Positions 52,468 to 61,346 of a stretch of DNA of 64,000 bases are shown here, piece by piece. Source of the DNA: DASUHT01 sp038230835. GTDB taxonomy: Bacteria; Actinomycetota; Thermoleophilia; Gaiellales; JAICJC01. Numbering within the stretch: position 1 is the first letter of the stretch; each line of letters opens with the position of its first letter. The notes below the pieces were generated by a model. That model searched no databases and was not told where the DNA came from. It was given only the letters and a program-made list of their open reading frames with translations. Both the position numbers and the translations under genes were made by a program. Location of the stretch: contig JBBRMM010000008.1 of the NCBI GenBank assembly GCA_038230835.1, positions 62,001 through 126,000 of the forward strand, read 5' to 3'.

Positions 52468-54528
52468 TCAGGCCGTGACCGAGGTGAGTTCGGAGAGCAA
52501 GGCCGACGCGGCCTGCTTCACCTCGGCGCGCAGATCCGGTGGGTCGAGCACCTCGGCGCCGCCGCCGTAGCGCAGCACCTCCGGGATCAGCCATTCGCGA
52601 GAGCCGAAGGTGATTGACGCCACGGCGCCGCCGTCGGCGGTCGGCACTGCGCCACGCCGCCCTTCGAGCTCCCACCGCGCACGCTCGGGGGAGAATCTGA
52701 TCCGTGCGATTCCGACGTCCCCACCCAACTGCTGGTTGAGGTCGGCCATCTCGGCGCGGGGGGTGTAGGTGGTGTCGCGTAGCACCGCATCCTTGATGTA
52801 CGTGACCTTGAAGGTGCGCCGACCCGCCTTCAGCCGGTCGTACGCCTCCACATACCAACCGCGCTCGTCACGCCGCAACAGGTACGGCTCGATGGTGCGG
52901 GTCGAGAGATCCGCTGACGACCGCGACAGGTAGGTGATGTCCACCAGCCGGCGGCTGCGCACACCCTCGTTGAGCACGGTCACCGCCGACTCCTCGGCGT
53001 CGGGATGCTGGGGCGTTGGCGTGTCGCCCAGCGTGAAGCGGCCAAACGCCGCCTCCACCTTGGCTCGCACCGCGTCCAGCGAGCTGTGGGCCTGGGCAGC
53101 CATCAGCGGTGCAACCACGTGCAGCGCCCGCAGCAGCGCCTTGGCTTCGAGTGGCGACAGGCGTGCCGGCCGCCGGAAGGTGTCGCCGTACAGCTCCTTG
53201 TCGACCAGGATCGACCCGTTCTCGGTCGAGCAGTAGACGGCGTAGCAGCCACCGCCGAAGTTGACCAGATTGAGCAGGTCGAGGTGTTCCTGCAGCTCGG
53301 GCGCGGTGAGATGGAAGCGATCGCGCACATCCGCCGCGGGGACGGTTGCCGACTGCTCGTCGCCGCAGCACGCGAGCAGGAACGCGAGCAGCGCCTGGAG
53401 CAGCGCGAAGCGCTCAGGTGCGACCGGACTGGGGGCCCGTTCGGCCGGCGGTGCCGCCGTCGGCGGCGGCGAGTCGGTCGTCACCTCCAGCACCTCGGTC
53501 GGGCGTCCCGAGTGCGCCCGCCCGATCGCGCGCAGATCGGACGCCACTCGTTTCACCAACTCGGCCGGTGCGAGCGGAGTGACTCTGCCGCCGAGCGACA
53601 GGATCCAGCTCGAGAGGGCCGCGAGATCGGAGTAGGGGGTGGTGAAGCGCCCCGAACCGTCGTCCAGCTCGTCGAACTCGCCGTGCATCCCGAAGCGTCG
53701 CTGCACCCAGAAAGTGGCGTCAGCCGAGACCGCCACCACGGCCTCGCCGCGCTGGCGGCGGGCCAGCAACCACGGCGGCCGGTCGCGGTACGCGGTCACG
53801 TCGAAGTCCTCCGGCATCCGGAAGTCGCGCTCGCGGCGGGTGGCGAACTTGATCTCGCCGCGGATCCTCGAGACCCTGTACGTCCGCCGCCGATCGGGGT
53901 CATCCGGCGGGCGGTCGAGATCGTCGCCGACCACGTACCAGACCCCGTTCATCTCCCACAGGCCGTACGGGTTTACGGTGCGCACGGCCTCGCTGTCGGT
54001 CGAGATCGTCCAGTATGTGAAGCGCGCGGTGCGCTGCTTGGAGATGGCCTGCTCGAGCTTGGCCAGCCGTTGCGCCACCTCGGGTGAGTAGACCCCGCCC
54101 AGCAGCTCGACGGTGGCCGTCTTCGGGCCGGGGTCGAGCAGCGGGCTGGCTCGGCCGAGGGCGAGGTTCTGGAGCGCGAGACGCAGCGGCTCGGCGTATG
54201 CGAACTGGCCCTCGAGCAGGTAGAAGCTGGTCTGAAGCGCGGCCAGTTCGTCGTCCGTGAGGTCAATCGGCGGCAGGAAGTACTGCTCCTCGCGCAGGTT
54301 GTACAACTCCTCGCCGGTGAACTCGTCGCGGCTCGATCCGATCGGCACCCCGAGGCCCTTGAGCTCCGTTCGATCGGCGAAAAACCGGCGGGCGAAGGCC
54401 TCGTCGCCCATGTTCGAGTAGCCCTCGACGTTCGACTTGACGTCCCTGGCCGTGATCGGACGCTGCTCCGCCATCAGGTAGGCCACCAGCGACAGTTGGC
54501 GGATCAGTTTGTCAGCGTCGTGAGTCAA
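52468..54528 (-). CDS. pafBC: Fused PafB-PafC WYL-domain regulator of the DNA damage response
   Basis: 686 residues made of two similar halves. Each has an N-terminal winged helix (residues 1-65, KLIRQLSLVAYLMAEQRPIT; and about 365-440) and a WYL domain (ARFTYWTISTDSEAVRTVNP...GVWYVVGDD; and LVDITYLSRSSADLSTRTIE...RGWYVEAYD), each with a C-terminal extension. PafB and PafC are separate in mycobacteria and activate LexA-independent repair genes; fused forms are known in other actinobacteria. The gene is divergent from dinB, consistent with that role. The linker (about 345-365) is Pro/Ala/Thr-rich. Confidence 0.9.
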   Translation of the reverse strand: MTHDADKLIRQLSLVAYLMAEQRPITARDVKSNVEGYSNMGDEAFARRFFADRTELKGLGVPIGSSRDEFTGEELYNLREEQYFLPPIDLTDDELAALQTSFYLLEGQFAYAEPLRLALQNLALGRASPLLDPGPKTATVELLGGVYSPEVAQRLAKLEQAISKQRTARFTYWTISTDSEAVRTVNPYGLWEMNGVWYVVGDDLDRPPDDPDRRRTYRVSRIRGEIKFATRRERDFRMPEDFDVTAYRDRPPWLLARRQRGEAVVAVSADATFWVQRRFGMHGEFDELDDGSGRFTTPYSDLAALSSWILSLGGRVTPLAPAELVKRVASDLRAIGRAHSGRPTEVLEVTTDSPPPTAAPPAERAPSPVAPERFALLQALLAFLLACCGDEQSATVPAADVRDRFHLTAPELQEHLDLLNLVNFGGGCYAVYCSTENGSILVDKELYGDTFRRPARLSPLEAKALLRALHVVAPLMAAQAHSSLDAVRAKVEAAFGRFTLGDTPTPQHPDAEESAVTVLNEGVRSRRLVDITYLSRSSADLSTRTIEPYLLRRDERGWYVEAYDRLKAGRRTFKVTYIKDAVLRDTTYTPRAEMADLNQQLGGDVGIARIRFSPERARWELEGRRGAVPTADGGAVASITFGSREWLIPEVLRYGGGAEVLDPPDLRAEVKQAASALLSELTSVTA

Positions 54529-54631
54529 GGCAGAAGCGCATTCTACCGGTGGCAGTCAGCCCGGGGCCGATCACCGGTGACGATTCCGTGTCGATGCGGA
54601 AGCCGGGCCGGGGGGATCCTGCGGGGTGACT

Positions 54632-55708
54632 ATGATCGAACGTATGATCGCTCACCTCGACCTGGACGCCTTCTTTGCCGCGGTGGAGCTGCACCGGCGG
54701 CCCGAGCTGCGTGGCCGGGCCCTGGTGGTCGGCGGTGATCCGCGCAGCCGCGGCGTGGTCGCGACCGCCAGCTACGAGGCACGCCGGTACGGCATCCGTT
54801 CGGCCATGTCGAGTGCGGAGGCGTACCGCCGGTGCCCCCAGGCGGTGTTCGTGGCGCCCGATCACCTCGTCTATCGTGACTGGTCGCGCCGCACCTGGGA
54901 ACTTGTGCGCGGCATGGCGCCGGTGGTCGAGCAGGTCGGCATCGACGAGGGCTACTTGGAGCTTCCCGACGGCGATCCGGCCGAGCAGGCGGCGCTCGTC
55001 CAGCTTGCCGTCCGGCGCCGGGTCAGACTCTCGTGCTCGCTCGGTGTCGGTACCTGCAAGGTCGTCGCCAAGGTCGCCTCGGACATCCGCAAGCCCGGCG
55101 GGATCACCGTCGTCGTGCCCGGGGAGGAGGCGGCATTCCTCGCCCCGCTGGCTGTCCGCCGGCTCCCGGGGGTGGGGCCCAAGGCCGAGCGGCGCCTCGC
55201 CGCGGCCGGGGTGGACACGATCGGTGCACTGGCGGCGCTGTCCGACGAGCGGCTGGCCGCGCTGCTGGGGGGGCGGGGTGGCCGCGAGCTGCGTGATCGG
55301 GCACGAGGGGTGGATCCGCGGCCGGTCGACGCCGAGCCGGGCGCGGCCGTGTCGATCTCCAGCGAGGAGACGTTTGAGCGTGACATCACCGACCGTGCCG
55401 AGCTTCATGCGGAGCTGCGCCGGATGGCGGACGGGCTGGCGCGCTCGCTGGGTCGCCGCGGGATGGTGGCCCGGACGGTGACCACCAAGCTTCGTTACCC
55501 GGACTTCTCGATCGTGACCCGCTCCCACAGCCTGCTGCACGGCACCGCCAGCGCGGCGGAGATCGGCGAGCTCGCCTGCCGGCTGCTCGACCGCGCGCTC
55601 GATCGGCGCGCCGACGCCCTACGCCTGGTCGGCGTCGGCGTGTCCGGGCTCGAGCACCATCAACAACTCGCGCTGCCTCTCGAGGAGGCGGCGGCTCCCG
55701 TTCGCTAG
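54632..55708 (+). CDS. dinB: DNA polymerase IV (Y family)
   Basis: An error-prone translesion polymerase, about 358 residues. Catalytic acids: IAHLDLDAFFAAVEL and EQVGIDEGYLELPDG, where the usual Ser before Ile-Asp-Glu is Gly. RRPELRGRALVVGGDPRSRG, YEARRYGIRSAMSSAEAYR and SCSLGVGTCKVVAKVASD are conserved. The C-terminal QLALPLEE is a beta-clamp binding motif. Starts at 54626 (GTG), 54632 and 54644 are possible; TATGAT at 54631-54636 could be a -10 for a leaderless message beginning at 54644. It is divergent from pafBC. Confidence 0.93.
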   Translation: MIERMIAHLDLDAFFAAVELHRRPELRGRALVVGGDPRSRGVVATASYEARRYGIRSAMSSAEAYRRCPQAVFVAPDHLVYRDWSRRTWELVRGMAPVVEQVGIDEGYLELPDGDPAEQAALVQLAVRRRVRLSCSLGVGTCKVVAKVASDIRKPGGITVVVPGEEAAFLAPLAVRRLPGVGPKAERRLAAAGVDTIGALAALSDERLAALLGGRGGRELRDRARGVDPRPVDAEPGAAVSISSEETFERDITDRAELHAELRRMADGLARSLGRRGMVARTVTTKLRYPDFSIVTRSHSLLHGTASAAEIGELACRLLDRALDRRADALRLVGVGVSGLEHHQQLALPLEEAAAPVR

Positions 55709-56118
55709 ACCGCGACCGGGCGGCGCTCTTCGAGGTGCTGGTGTGATGGGCAGTACTCGCGCTCGGGCAGCGGGGTGCGCTGGCACGGCTTGCCCTTGCG
55801 GGTGGTGGCCCGGCAACACGCCATGCCCTCGTTTGCGCGGTCGATCTCCTCGAGGATGTACTCGACCGCCTTGGTGATGTGGCGGTGGATCGACCGGTAC
55901 ACGCGCTCCTGGTTGGAGATCGAGAACAGGTGCCGGATCTCGCAGAACAGGCTCTGGCTCGGCTTGGCGAAATAGTGGGGATCGCGGGCCAGGCGCTCGA
56001 TGGTGGCCTCGCAGCTGTACAGCACGCGGCGCTTGGCTTCGGATACCGAGATCGTCTCCGGGTGCGGATCGACAAGATCCTTGATCTCGACGAAGATGGC
56101 GCGGCTGAATCGATACAT
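55705..56118 (-). CDS. Hypothetical protein with C-terminal zinc-knuckle-like motif
   Basis: 137 residues from MYRFSRAIFVEIKDLVD with a strong AAGGAG site upstream. The first 95 residues are helical and charged. The C-terminus has cysteines and a histidine in the order CC-RATTRKGKPCQR...YCPSHQH, which resembles small zinc motifs of the C-x-A-x-T-x-K-G-x-x-C type. No function is known. It shares four bases with the convergent dinB stop. Confidence 0.7.
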   Translation of the reverse strand: MYRFSRAIFVEIKDLVDPHPETISVSEAKRRVLYSCEATIERLARDPHYFAKPSQSLFCEIRHLFSISNQERVYRSIHRHITKAVEYILEEIDRANEGMACCRATTRKGKPCQRTPLPEREYCPSHQHLEERRPVAV

Positions 56119-56240
56119 GCGAGACTCCTTGCGTGTTACAAGGGCGGTAAGGACGTGGGTGTCATTATGCACGCTGGAGGGTTCATTTTGGGCCTTGGAT
56201 TGTTAAGCCGACGTTAACCGCCCCATTTTGTTCGGAGATT

Positions 56241-57212
56241 ATGGACGATTTCCCAACAATCGACGGTATCGAGACAGGGTCACAAAGTGCCCCGGTCTGG
56301 TGTTACATGCACGACCTCTTCGCGGCCCACGATCCCGGCCCGATGCACCCGGAGAACCCCGGGCGCATGGCGGCGGTGGGAGCGGGCGTGCGCCGGGTGG
56401 CGGGGTTGCGGGTCGTGGCCGCCCCGGCCGCCCCGGTGGAGGCACTGGAGCGCGTCCACGACCCCCGATACCTGGAGTGGGTGCGTGGCGTGTGCGAGCG
56501 CGGCGGTGGGCATCTGGACGCTGATACGGTGGTCGGCCCGCGCAGCTTCGATGCCGCGGTGCGGGCGTGTGGTGGCACGATCGCCGCGGTCGACGCGGTG
56601 CTGGCCGGAGATGTCGGTGCCGCGTTCGTGGCCGGCCGGCCGCCGGGCCACCACGCCGAGCGGGCCCTCGCGATGGGCTTTTGCATCGTCAACCAGGCGG
56701 CGGTCGGAGCCGCCCATGCCCGTGCCGGTGGCGTCGATCGGGTGGCGATTCTCGACTGGGACGTTCACCATGGCAACGGCACGCAGGCCATCTTCTGGGA
56801 CGACCCGGCCGTGCTCTACGTGTCCTTGCACCAGTTCGGGTGGGGGTTCTATCCGGGCACCGGAGCGGCCGCCGAGCGCGGGGGTGACGCCGCCGTCGGC
56901 GCCACCCTCAATCTGCCGCTTGCGGTCGGCACCCAGCAGGCCGAGTACCTGGAGGCGTTTCGCGGCGCCGCGCTGCCGGCGCTGGCCGACCATCGTCCCC
57001 AACTCGTGCTGGTGAGCTCTGGCTTCGACGCGCATCGAGCCGACCCGCTGGGGTCTCTGGGTCTGGGAGAGGACGCGTTTGCGACCATGACGCGCGAAGT
57101 GGCCGGAGTCGGAGCGCCGCAGGTGCACGTGCTCGAAGGCGGCTACGACCCGCACGCACTGGAGGTCAGTGTGGCGGCGGTGCTGGAGGCGCTGGTCGAT
57201 GGCGCGTCCTGA
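56241..57212 (+). CDS. Histone deacetylase-family amidohydrolase (class II-like)
   Basis: A zinc deacetylase of 323 residues, or 301 if it starts at 56307 with MHDLFAAHDPGPMHPE. Active site: RPPGHHAERALAMGFCIVNQ (tandem His charge relay), AILDWDVHHGNGTQAIF (zinc Asp and His), LVLVSSGFDAHRADPLG (zinc Asp) and VLEGGYDPHAL with the catalytic Tyr. Bacterial members act on acetylpolyamines, acetoin-type compounds or protein lysines; the substrate is not known. It overlaps the GrpB gene by 14 bases. Confidence 0.92.
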   Translation: MDDFPTIDGIETGSQSAPVWCYMHDLFAAHDPGPMHPENPGRMAAVGAGVRRVAGLRVVAAPAAPVEALERVHDPRYLEWVRGVCERGGGHLDADTVVGPRSFDAAVRACGGTIAAVDAVLAGDVGAAFVAGRPPGHHAERALAMGFCIVNQAAVGAAHARAGGVDRVAILDWDVHHGNGTQAIFWDDPAVLYVSLHQFGWGFYPGTGAAAERGGDAAVGATLNLPLAVGTQQAEYLEAFRGAALPALADHRPQLVLVSSGFDAHRADPLGSLGLGEDAFATMTREVAGVGAPQVHVLEGGYDPHALEVSVAAVLEALVDGAS

Positions 57213-57759
57213 ATTGGTGCCAGCGGATCCCGGCTGGCCGGAGCAGTTTCGGGTGATCCGCGACGACGTCGGGCGTCTGCTCGCCGGCCCGCCGCGCATC
57301 GACCACATCGGGTCGACGTCGGTTCCCGGGCTGCTGGCCAAGGATGTGATCGACCTTCAGATCGGCGTTGAAGGCCTCGATCAGGCCGATGAGGTCGTCG
57401 AGCGGCTCGCGGCGGCCGGCTATCGCCCGCTGACGGACGTGGTGGCGGACCACGTCCCGGCGGGGGTCGAGCCGGCTCCGGCGGCCTGGGCCAAGCGGCT
57501 GCTGTGCGAGCCGGTCGGCCGGCGGCGGGCGCACGTCCACGTGCGCGTCGTGGATGCGGCGAACTGGAGGTATGCGCTGCTGTTCGCCGCCTACCTTCGC
57601 GCCCAGCCGCGAGCGGCTGGTGCGTATGCCGTCGCCAAGCTGCGGCTGGCCGCGCTGTGCTCCGACAGCGATGTCTACAGCGACGCGAAGGATCCGGTGT
57701 GCGACCTGATCGTGCAGGCCGCTGAGCCCTGGGCGCTTGCGACCGACTGGCAGCCCTGA
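57199..57759 (+). CDS. GrpB family protein (nucleotidyltransferase-like)
   Basis: 186 residues. The family core is IDHIGSTSVPGLLAKDVIDL (G-S-T/S-x-V-P-G-x-x-A-K-x-x-I-D) and VHVRVVDAANWRYALLFAAY with LRAQP. GrpB proteins have the nucleotidyltransferase fold; some are fused to dephospho-CoA kinase in actinobacteria, but this copy stands alone. The start lies inside the deacetylase gene. Confidence 0.88.
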   Translation: MARPELVPADPGWPEQFRVIRDDVGRLLAGPPRIDHIGSTSVPGLLAKDVIDLQIGVEGLDQADEVVERLAAAGYRPLTDVVADHVPAGVEPAPAAWAKRLLCEPVGRRRAHVHVRVVDAANWRYALLFAAYLRAQPRAAGAYAVAKLRLAALCSDSDVYSDAKDPVCDLIVQAAEPWALATDWQP

Positions 57760-57785
57760 ACCGCGTGCCCCGGCAGCAACGACCG

Positions 57786-57836
57786 GTGACATGACCGTGC
57801 CAAACCCGAATCCCGGTCCGTACGGGGTCTGACCCC
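57786..57836 (+). repeat. 51-bp dispersed repeat, copy 2
   Basis: It ends in CGGTCCGTACGGGGTCTGAC and CCC and matches 23063-23113 (opposite strand) at about 41 of 51 positions without gaps. It lies in the 238-bp gap after the GrpB gene. Confidence 0.7.
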
Positions 57837-57933
57837 GGTGCGGGCGCCGCCCGGCGCTCGGCCCGCAGTCCTCCACGAGTCGGGTGACGCGCCACATGTG
57901 GGATGTCGCGGCAGTGTGTCGCCGGCCACACGC

Positions 57934-57955
57934 GGTCCGCACGGGGTCTGACCCC
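57934..57955 (+). repeat. Third copy of the palindromic repeat end, 22 bp
   Basis: GGTCCGCACGGGGTCTGACC plus CC matches the identical end of the 51-bp repeats at 21 of 22 positions. The 25 bases before it do not align. A GTGTG/CACAC inverted repeat precedes it (57915-57932). Copies 2 and 3 lie about 100 bp apart in the same gap. Confidence 0.6.
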
Positions 57956-57997
57956 GTCCGCACGACGGTCCGCGGTCGGGGACGGGCGACCGGCGGG

Positions 57998-59647
57998 TCA
58001 GACGCCGACCTTGCTCAGGTCGGCCAGGCTCTGCGTGAAGGTCGAGTTCTCGCGGTAGTCGATCGGGATTTCGACGACCGAGGTGATGTCCAACTCGAGC
58101 GCCTTCTTCAGCGTCGGAAGCAGCTCGTCGGCCGATCCGACCCGTAGGCCGGCGACGCCGAACGACTCCGCCAGCATGACGAGGTCGGGATTGGTGAACT
58201 TGGTGCCGGCCAAATGACCGAACTTGCGAGCCTGGTGCATCTCGATCACGCCGTAGGCGCTGTCCGTCCAGACGATGTTGACGATCGCCAGACCCAGTCG
58301 CTTCGCAGTCTCGAGCTCCTGGAAGTTCATCAGGAAACCGCCGTCGCCGGAGATCGTCACCACCTTGCGATCCTTGGGCAGCACCATACGCGCGGCAAGC
58401 GCCGCCGGCACCGCAAAGCCCATCGCCGCGGCGCCGTTCGAGATCAGCACCGTGTTCGGCTGGTGTGTCGGCCACAGTCGAGAGATCCACAGCTTGTGTG
58501 CGCCGACGTCGGAGATCAGCAGGTCGTGTGGGCCCATCACCTCGCGCAGGTCGCGCAGCACGCGCTGTGGCTTGACCGGAAACCCGTCGTCGGAGCCGGC
58601 GTCCAGCGCCGCCCGGAACATCTCCCGGTACGGCGGAGCCGGCAGCCGGGCGGGCGGCTTCTCCGACAGCAGGTTGCCGAGGTGGGTGAGGATCGAAGAG
58701 ATGTCGCCGGTCAACTCGACCTCGGGTACGTAGTGCTCGTCGACCTCCGCCCCGGTGGTGTCGATGCAGATCACGCGCCGGTCGCGGCGCGGGTTCCAGG
58801 CCCGCGGCGACCACTCGACCAGGTCGTAGCCCACGCACAGCACCAGGTCGGCCTGGCCCATGAATCCTCTGGGGTAGTCCTGGGCGCGCAGCCCGGCGGT
58901 GAACAGCGCGTGCTCGTCGTCGGAGTCGACGACGCCCTTGCCCATGAAGGTGGTGATCACGTTCATACCGGTCTGGTGGCAGAAGCGGCGCAGCGCGGTG
59001 GCCGCGTTCTGGCGAACGACGCCGTTTCCGGCCAGGAGCACGGGCCGGGATGCCGAGCGCAAAAGTTCGGCCGCACGGTGCAGCTCCCCGGCCACCGGCT
59101 CGACCAGCGGCGGCGGCCGGCGCGGCACCGGCTGGCCCGCCACCTCGGGGGTCTCCATGACGTCGTCGGGCAGTTCCAGGTGGGTGGCGCCGGGCTTCTC
59201 GCGTTCGGCGACTGCAAACGCCTTGCGCACCGCCTCGGGGATGATCGAAGCGTCGTGGATGCGCGCGTTCCACTTGGTGACAGGCTTCATCATGCGCACC
59301 ACGTCGATGTACTGGTGACTCTCCTTGTGCATCTCGGCAAGGCCGGTCTGCCCGGTCAGCGCCACCACGGGCGCGCGGTCGAGGAAGGCGTCGGCGAGGC
59401 CGGTGACGAGGTTCGTCGCGCCCGGTCCCAACGTCCCCAGGCACACACCGGCGTGGCCGGTCAGGCGGCCGTAGGCATCGGCCATGAATGCGGCGCCCTG
59501 CTCGTGCCGGACGGGGATGAAGTCGACGCTGGAGGAGCGGTCGAGCGCCTCGTTGAGGTCGAGCGTCTCCTCGCCCGGGATGCCGAACACGTGGCGCACG
59601 CCCTCGTTCTCCAGGCAGCGCACGAAGAGTTCTGCGGCGGACGGCAT
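57998..59647 (-). CDS. Thiamine diphosphate enzyme, acetolactate synthase (AlsS)-like
   Basis: 549 residues. The catalytic Glu is in IPVRHEQGAAFMADAYGRLT; the ThDP motif is ISGDGGFLMNFQELETAKRL followed by NIVWTDSAYG. LGTLGPGATNLVTGLADAFL and VVALTGQTGLAEMHKESHQY are typical. The C-terminus EIPIDYRENSTF resembles catabolic acetolactate synthases. No small regulatory subunit or ilvC is adjacent, which favours a catabolic (acetoin) or other decarboxylating role over branched-chain amino acid synthesis. Confidence 0.85.
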   Translation of the reverse strand: MPSAAELFVRCLENEGVRHVFGIPGEETLDLNEALDRSSSVDFIPVRHEQGAAFMADAYGRLTGHAGVCLGTLGPGATNLVTGLADAFLDRAPVVALTGQTGLAEMHKESHQYIDVVRMMKPVTKWNARIHDASIIPEAVRKAFAVAEREKPGATHLELPDDVMETPEVAGQPVPRRPPPLVEPVAGELHRAAELLRSASRPVLLAGNGVVRQNAATALRRFCHQTGMNVITTFMGKGVVDSDDEHALFTAGLRAQDYPRGFMGQADLVLCVGYDLVEWSPRAWNPRRDRRVICIDTTGAEVDEHYVPEVELTGDISSILTHLGNLLSEKPPARLPAPPYREMFRAALDAGSDDGFPVKPQRVLRDLREVMGPHDLLISDVGAHKLWISRLWPTHQPNTVLISNGAAAMGFAVPAALAARMVLPKDRKVVTISGDGGFLMNFQELETAKRLGLAIVNIVWTDSAYGVIEMHQARKFGHLAGTKFTNPDLVMLAESFGVAGLRVGSADELLPTLKKALELDITSVVEIPIDYRENSTFTQSLADLSKVGV

Positions 59648-59739
59648 CGGGGCTAGCAGTCTACCCGGGCAGGTCGACCGCCACTGCCGCCAGCTCGGCC
59701 AGGCCGACGAGCATCAGCCGGCGCGACCGCCGGCCCGCG

Positions 59740-60798
59740 TCACTTGGGCCCGTGGACGACCGAGCAGGTCGGATCCGTACTGGACGCCGTGGCCAACTGC
59801 TCGTCGTCGAGGTCCTTCCAGGCTGCTGCCATGGTCAGGATCTGGTTGATCGGATCCGGCTGCGAGAGGAACATCGGGCCGCTGGTGAATCCGTCGGCCA
59901 TGTAGTGCGCCGTGCCGCCGGCGGTGTACGCGCCGGGCCCTGGGCCTTGCCAGAACGTCAGCGGCGTCACTCCGGGGCCCTCGACGGTCGCCCGGTATGC
60001 GGTCGCCCCGTACGGGTTCTCGTGGCGCCCGAACAGGTTCGGCATTACCGTTGCGCACACGTTTCCGTAGGTGCGGTGGGTCAGGAAGCCGTTGAAGCGG
60101 TACCACGAACCGGGCTGCTTGAACCCGGTCCAGTTGGTGGTCTGGATGTCGACGTACACGTTGCGACCGTACGAGTCGAGCGGGTTCCCGCCGCTGGTGG
60201 CCTTGTACCCGAACTGCGCATGGCCGTTGTACGAAAAGACGCCGTACATGTGGTCCCACGGCGGCTTACCCCAGTTCGACCAGTCGAGCTTGAGCCACAG
60301 CACCGGGAGCACACCCGACCAGTGCGACACATGCAGCTCGTATGCGCGCTGCGCGACAGTCGGTGGCTTGCCCATGTTCGGGATCAGCCGCTGCCAGTTC
60401 TGCAGCGCCCAGTGCGAGCCGTCCGGCATCGTGCAAGACGCGACGCGCCACTTGATGCCAAGCGTGGTGTCGTTGGTGCACGTGTTGTGCGACTGCACGC
60501 GCTTCCAGAAGCCGGTGCCGAAGCTGCCGTATCCGCCCGAGTAGTCAAGCTTGAACTGCACCTGCGGGATCGTCGGCGACGGCGGCCGGGCGTTGATCGC
60601 CCCCCACACCAGCACGTGCTGCCAGTCGCGCCCGGTGAAGTACGTCACCGCAGCGATCTGCGTGCCGTTGCGGTCCCACACAGCGATCGACGGATGCTGA
60701 GCGTTTCGGATCAGGATCTGGCTGGCCTGCGCCGTGCCGGACGCGGACGCCAGCACCGAGCCGGTCACGAGCATGCAGAGCAGCATACGGGTGCGCAT
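59740..60798 (-). CDS. Secreted protein of unknown function
   Basis: 352 residues with an N-terminal signal (MLLCMLVTGSVLASASGTAQ, then AS). The mature part is rich in aromatic residues and Gly (TGRDWQHVLVWGAINARP, KLDWSNWGKPPWDHMYGVFS) and ends with CSVVHGPK. Two pairs of cysteines (HNTCTNDTT, VASCTMPDG; NVCATV, PTCSVV) suggest disulfides. I recognise no family; a beta-rich extracellular fold or carbohydrate contact is a guess. It is divergent from the pilin gene. Confidence 0.75.
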   Translation of the reverse strand: MRTRMLLCMLVTGSVLASASGTAQASQILIRNAQHPSIAVWDRNGTQIAAVTYFTGRDWQHVLVWGAINARPPSPTIPQVQFKLDYSGGYGSFGTGFWKRVQSHNTCTNDTTLGIKWRVASCTMPDGSHWALQNWQRLIPNMGKPPTVAQRAYELHVSHWSGVLPVLWLKLDWSNWGKPPWDHMYGVFSYNGHAQFGYKATSGGNPLDSYGRNVYVDIQTTNWTGFKQPGSWYRFNGFLTHRTYGNVCATVMPNLFGRHENPYGATAYRATVEGPGVTPLTFWQGPGPGAYTAGGTAHYMADGFTSGPMFLSQPDPINQILTMAAAWKDLDDEQLATASSTDPTCSVVHGPK

Positions 60799-60967
60799 CA
60801 CCTCAGGATGCTGGGCTGCGAGGGGGCACGCGCCCCCCGGAGGGGGGATCGCCGACAGTGACGGCGGGCGAGCGCCGTCCGGTGCAGTTTCGCGGCAGGG
60901 TGCGACTTGTTCCGTGACGGGCCTAGACCGGATGCTGGGCTCGTCACCCAACGAAAGGCTTCGCACC

Positions 60968-61216
60968 ATGACCATCAAGCTCGCCGCCGGCCTCCACGCC
61001 GCGCTTCTCACCCATCTCGGCAGTGTCCGCCGGGGTCTCGATGCCGAGGACGGCCAGGGGACGGTCGAGTATGTCGGCCTGGCAATGAGCATCGGAGTGC
61101 TGCTCCTGGCCGTCGGCTCGTACCTCAGCGGCAAGGACCACGGCATCGGCTCGATCATCACCAGCGCCATCAAGTCGGCGATCCAGCAGGCGTCGGGGGG
61201 CGCCAAGAGCGCGTGA
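60968..61216 (+). CDS. Flp/Tad-type pilin-like small protein
   Basis: 82 residues. The segment DAEDGQGTVEYVGLAMSIGV contains the Flp prepilin pattern G-x4-E-Y (cleavage after Gly of G|QGTVEY), followed by a hydrophobic helix AMSIGVLLLAVGSYL. The leader before the cleavage site is about 30 residues, longer than in most Flp pilins. No Tad assembly genes are in the window. AAAGG lies ten bases before the ATG. Two hairpins follow the stop. Confidence 0.75.
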   Translation: MTIKLAAGLHAALLTHLGSVRRGLDAEDGQGTVEYVGLAMSIGVLLLAVGSYLSGKDHGIGSIITSAIKSAIQQASGGAKSA

Positions 61217-61229
61217 TGCGCTCGAAGTA

Positions 61230-61290
61230 GAGCCGGCCGGTGAGCCGGCTCGATGACCCGGGCGGCGGCGGACGGCCCGCCGCCGCCCGG
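61230..61290 (+). terminator. Tandem hairpin terminator after the pilin gene
   Basis: The first stem is GAGCCGGC - CGGTGA - GCCGGCTC (61230-61251, 8 bp perfect). The second is CCGGGCGGCGGCGG - ACGGC - CCGCCGCCGCCCGG (61258-61290, 14 bp perfect). The following bases include tcttt. The position after a highly expressed-type gene supports termination. Confidence 0.7.
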
Positions 61291-61310
61291 AGAGGTCTTT
61301 CCACGCCGCC

Positions 61311-61339
61311 TTGACCGTTCGTCCTCGACTGGACATACT
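61311..61339 (+). promoter_or_regulatory. Promoter for a probably leaderless transcript
   Basis: TTGACC at 61311-61316, 17 bases, CATACT at 61334-61339. The expected start of transcription coincides with the ATG at 61347, so the message would have no leader. Confidence 0.5.
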
Positions 61340-61346
61340 TCGTCCG

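Noticed and set aside
54509..54517. TTGTCAGCG near pafBC, similar to the actinobacterial DNA-damage promoter element TTGTCRGTG
   Set aside because: No TAnnnT follows at the required distance, and it lies within the start of the pafBC coding region.
57675..59444. 589-residue minus-strand frame overlapping the acetolactate synthase-like gene
   Set aside because: It is a GC-driven shadow in another frame; the 549-residue frame has all ThDP enzyme motifs.
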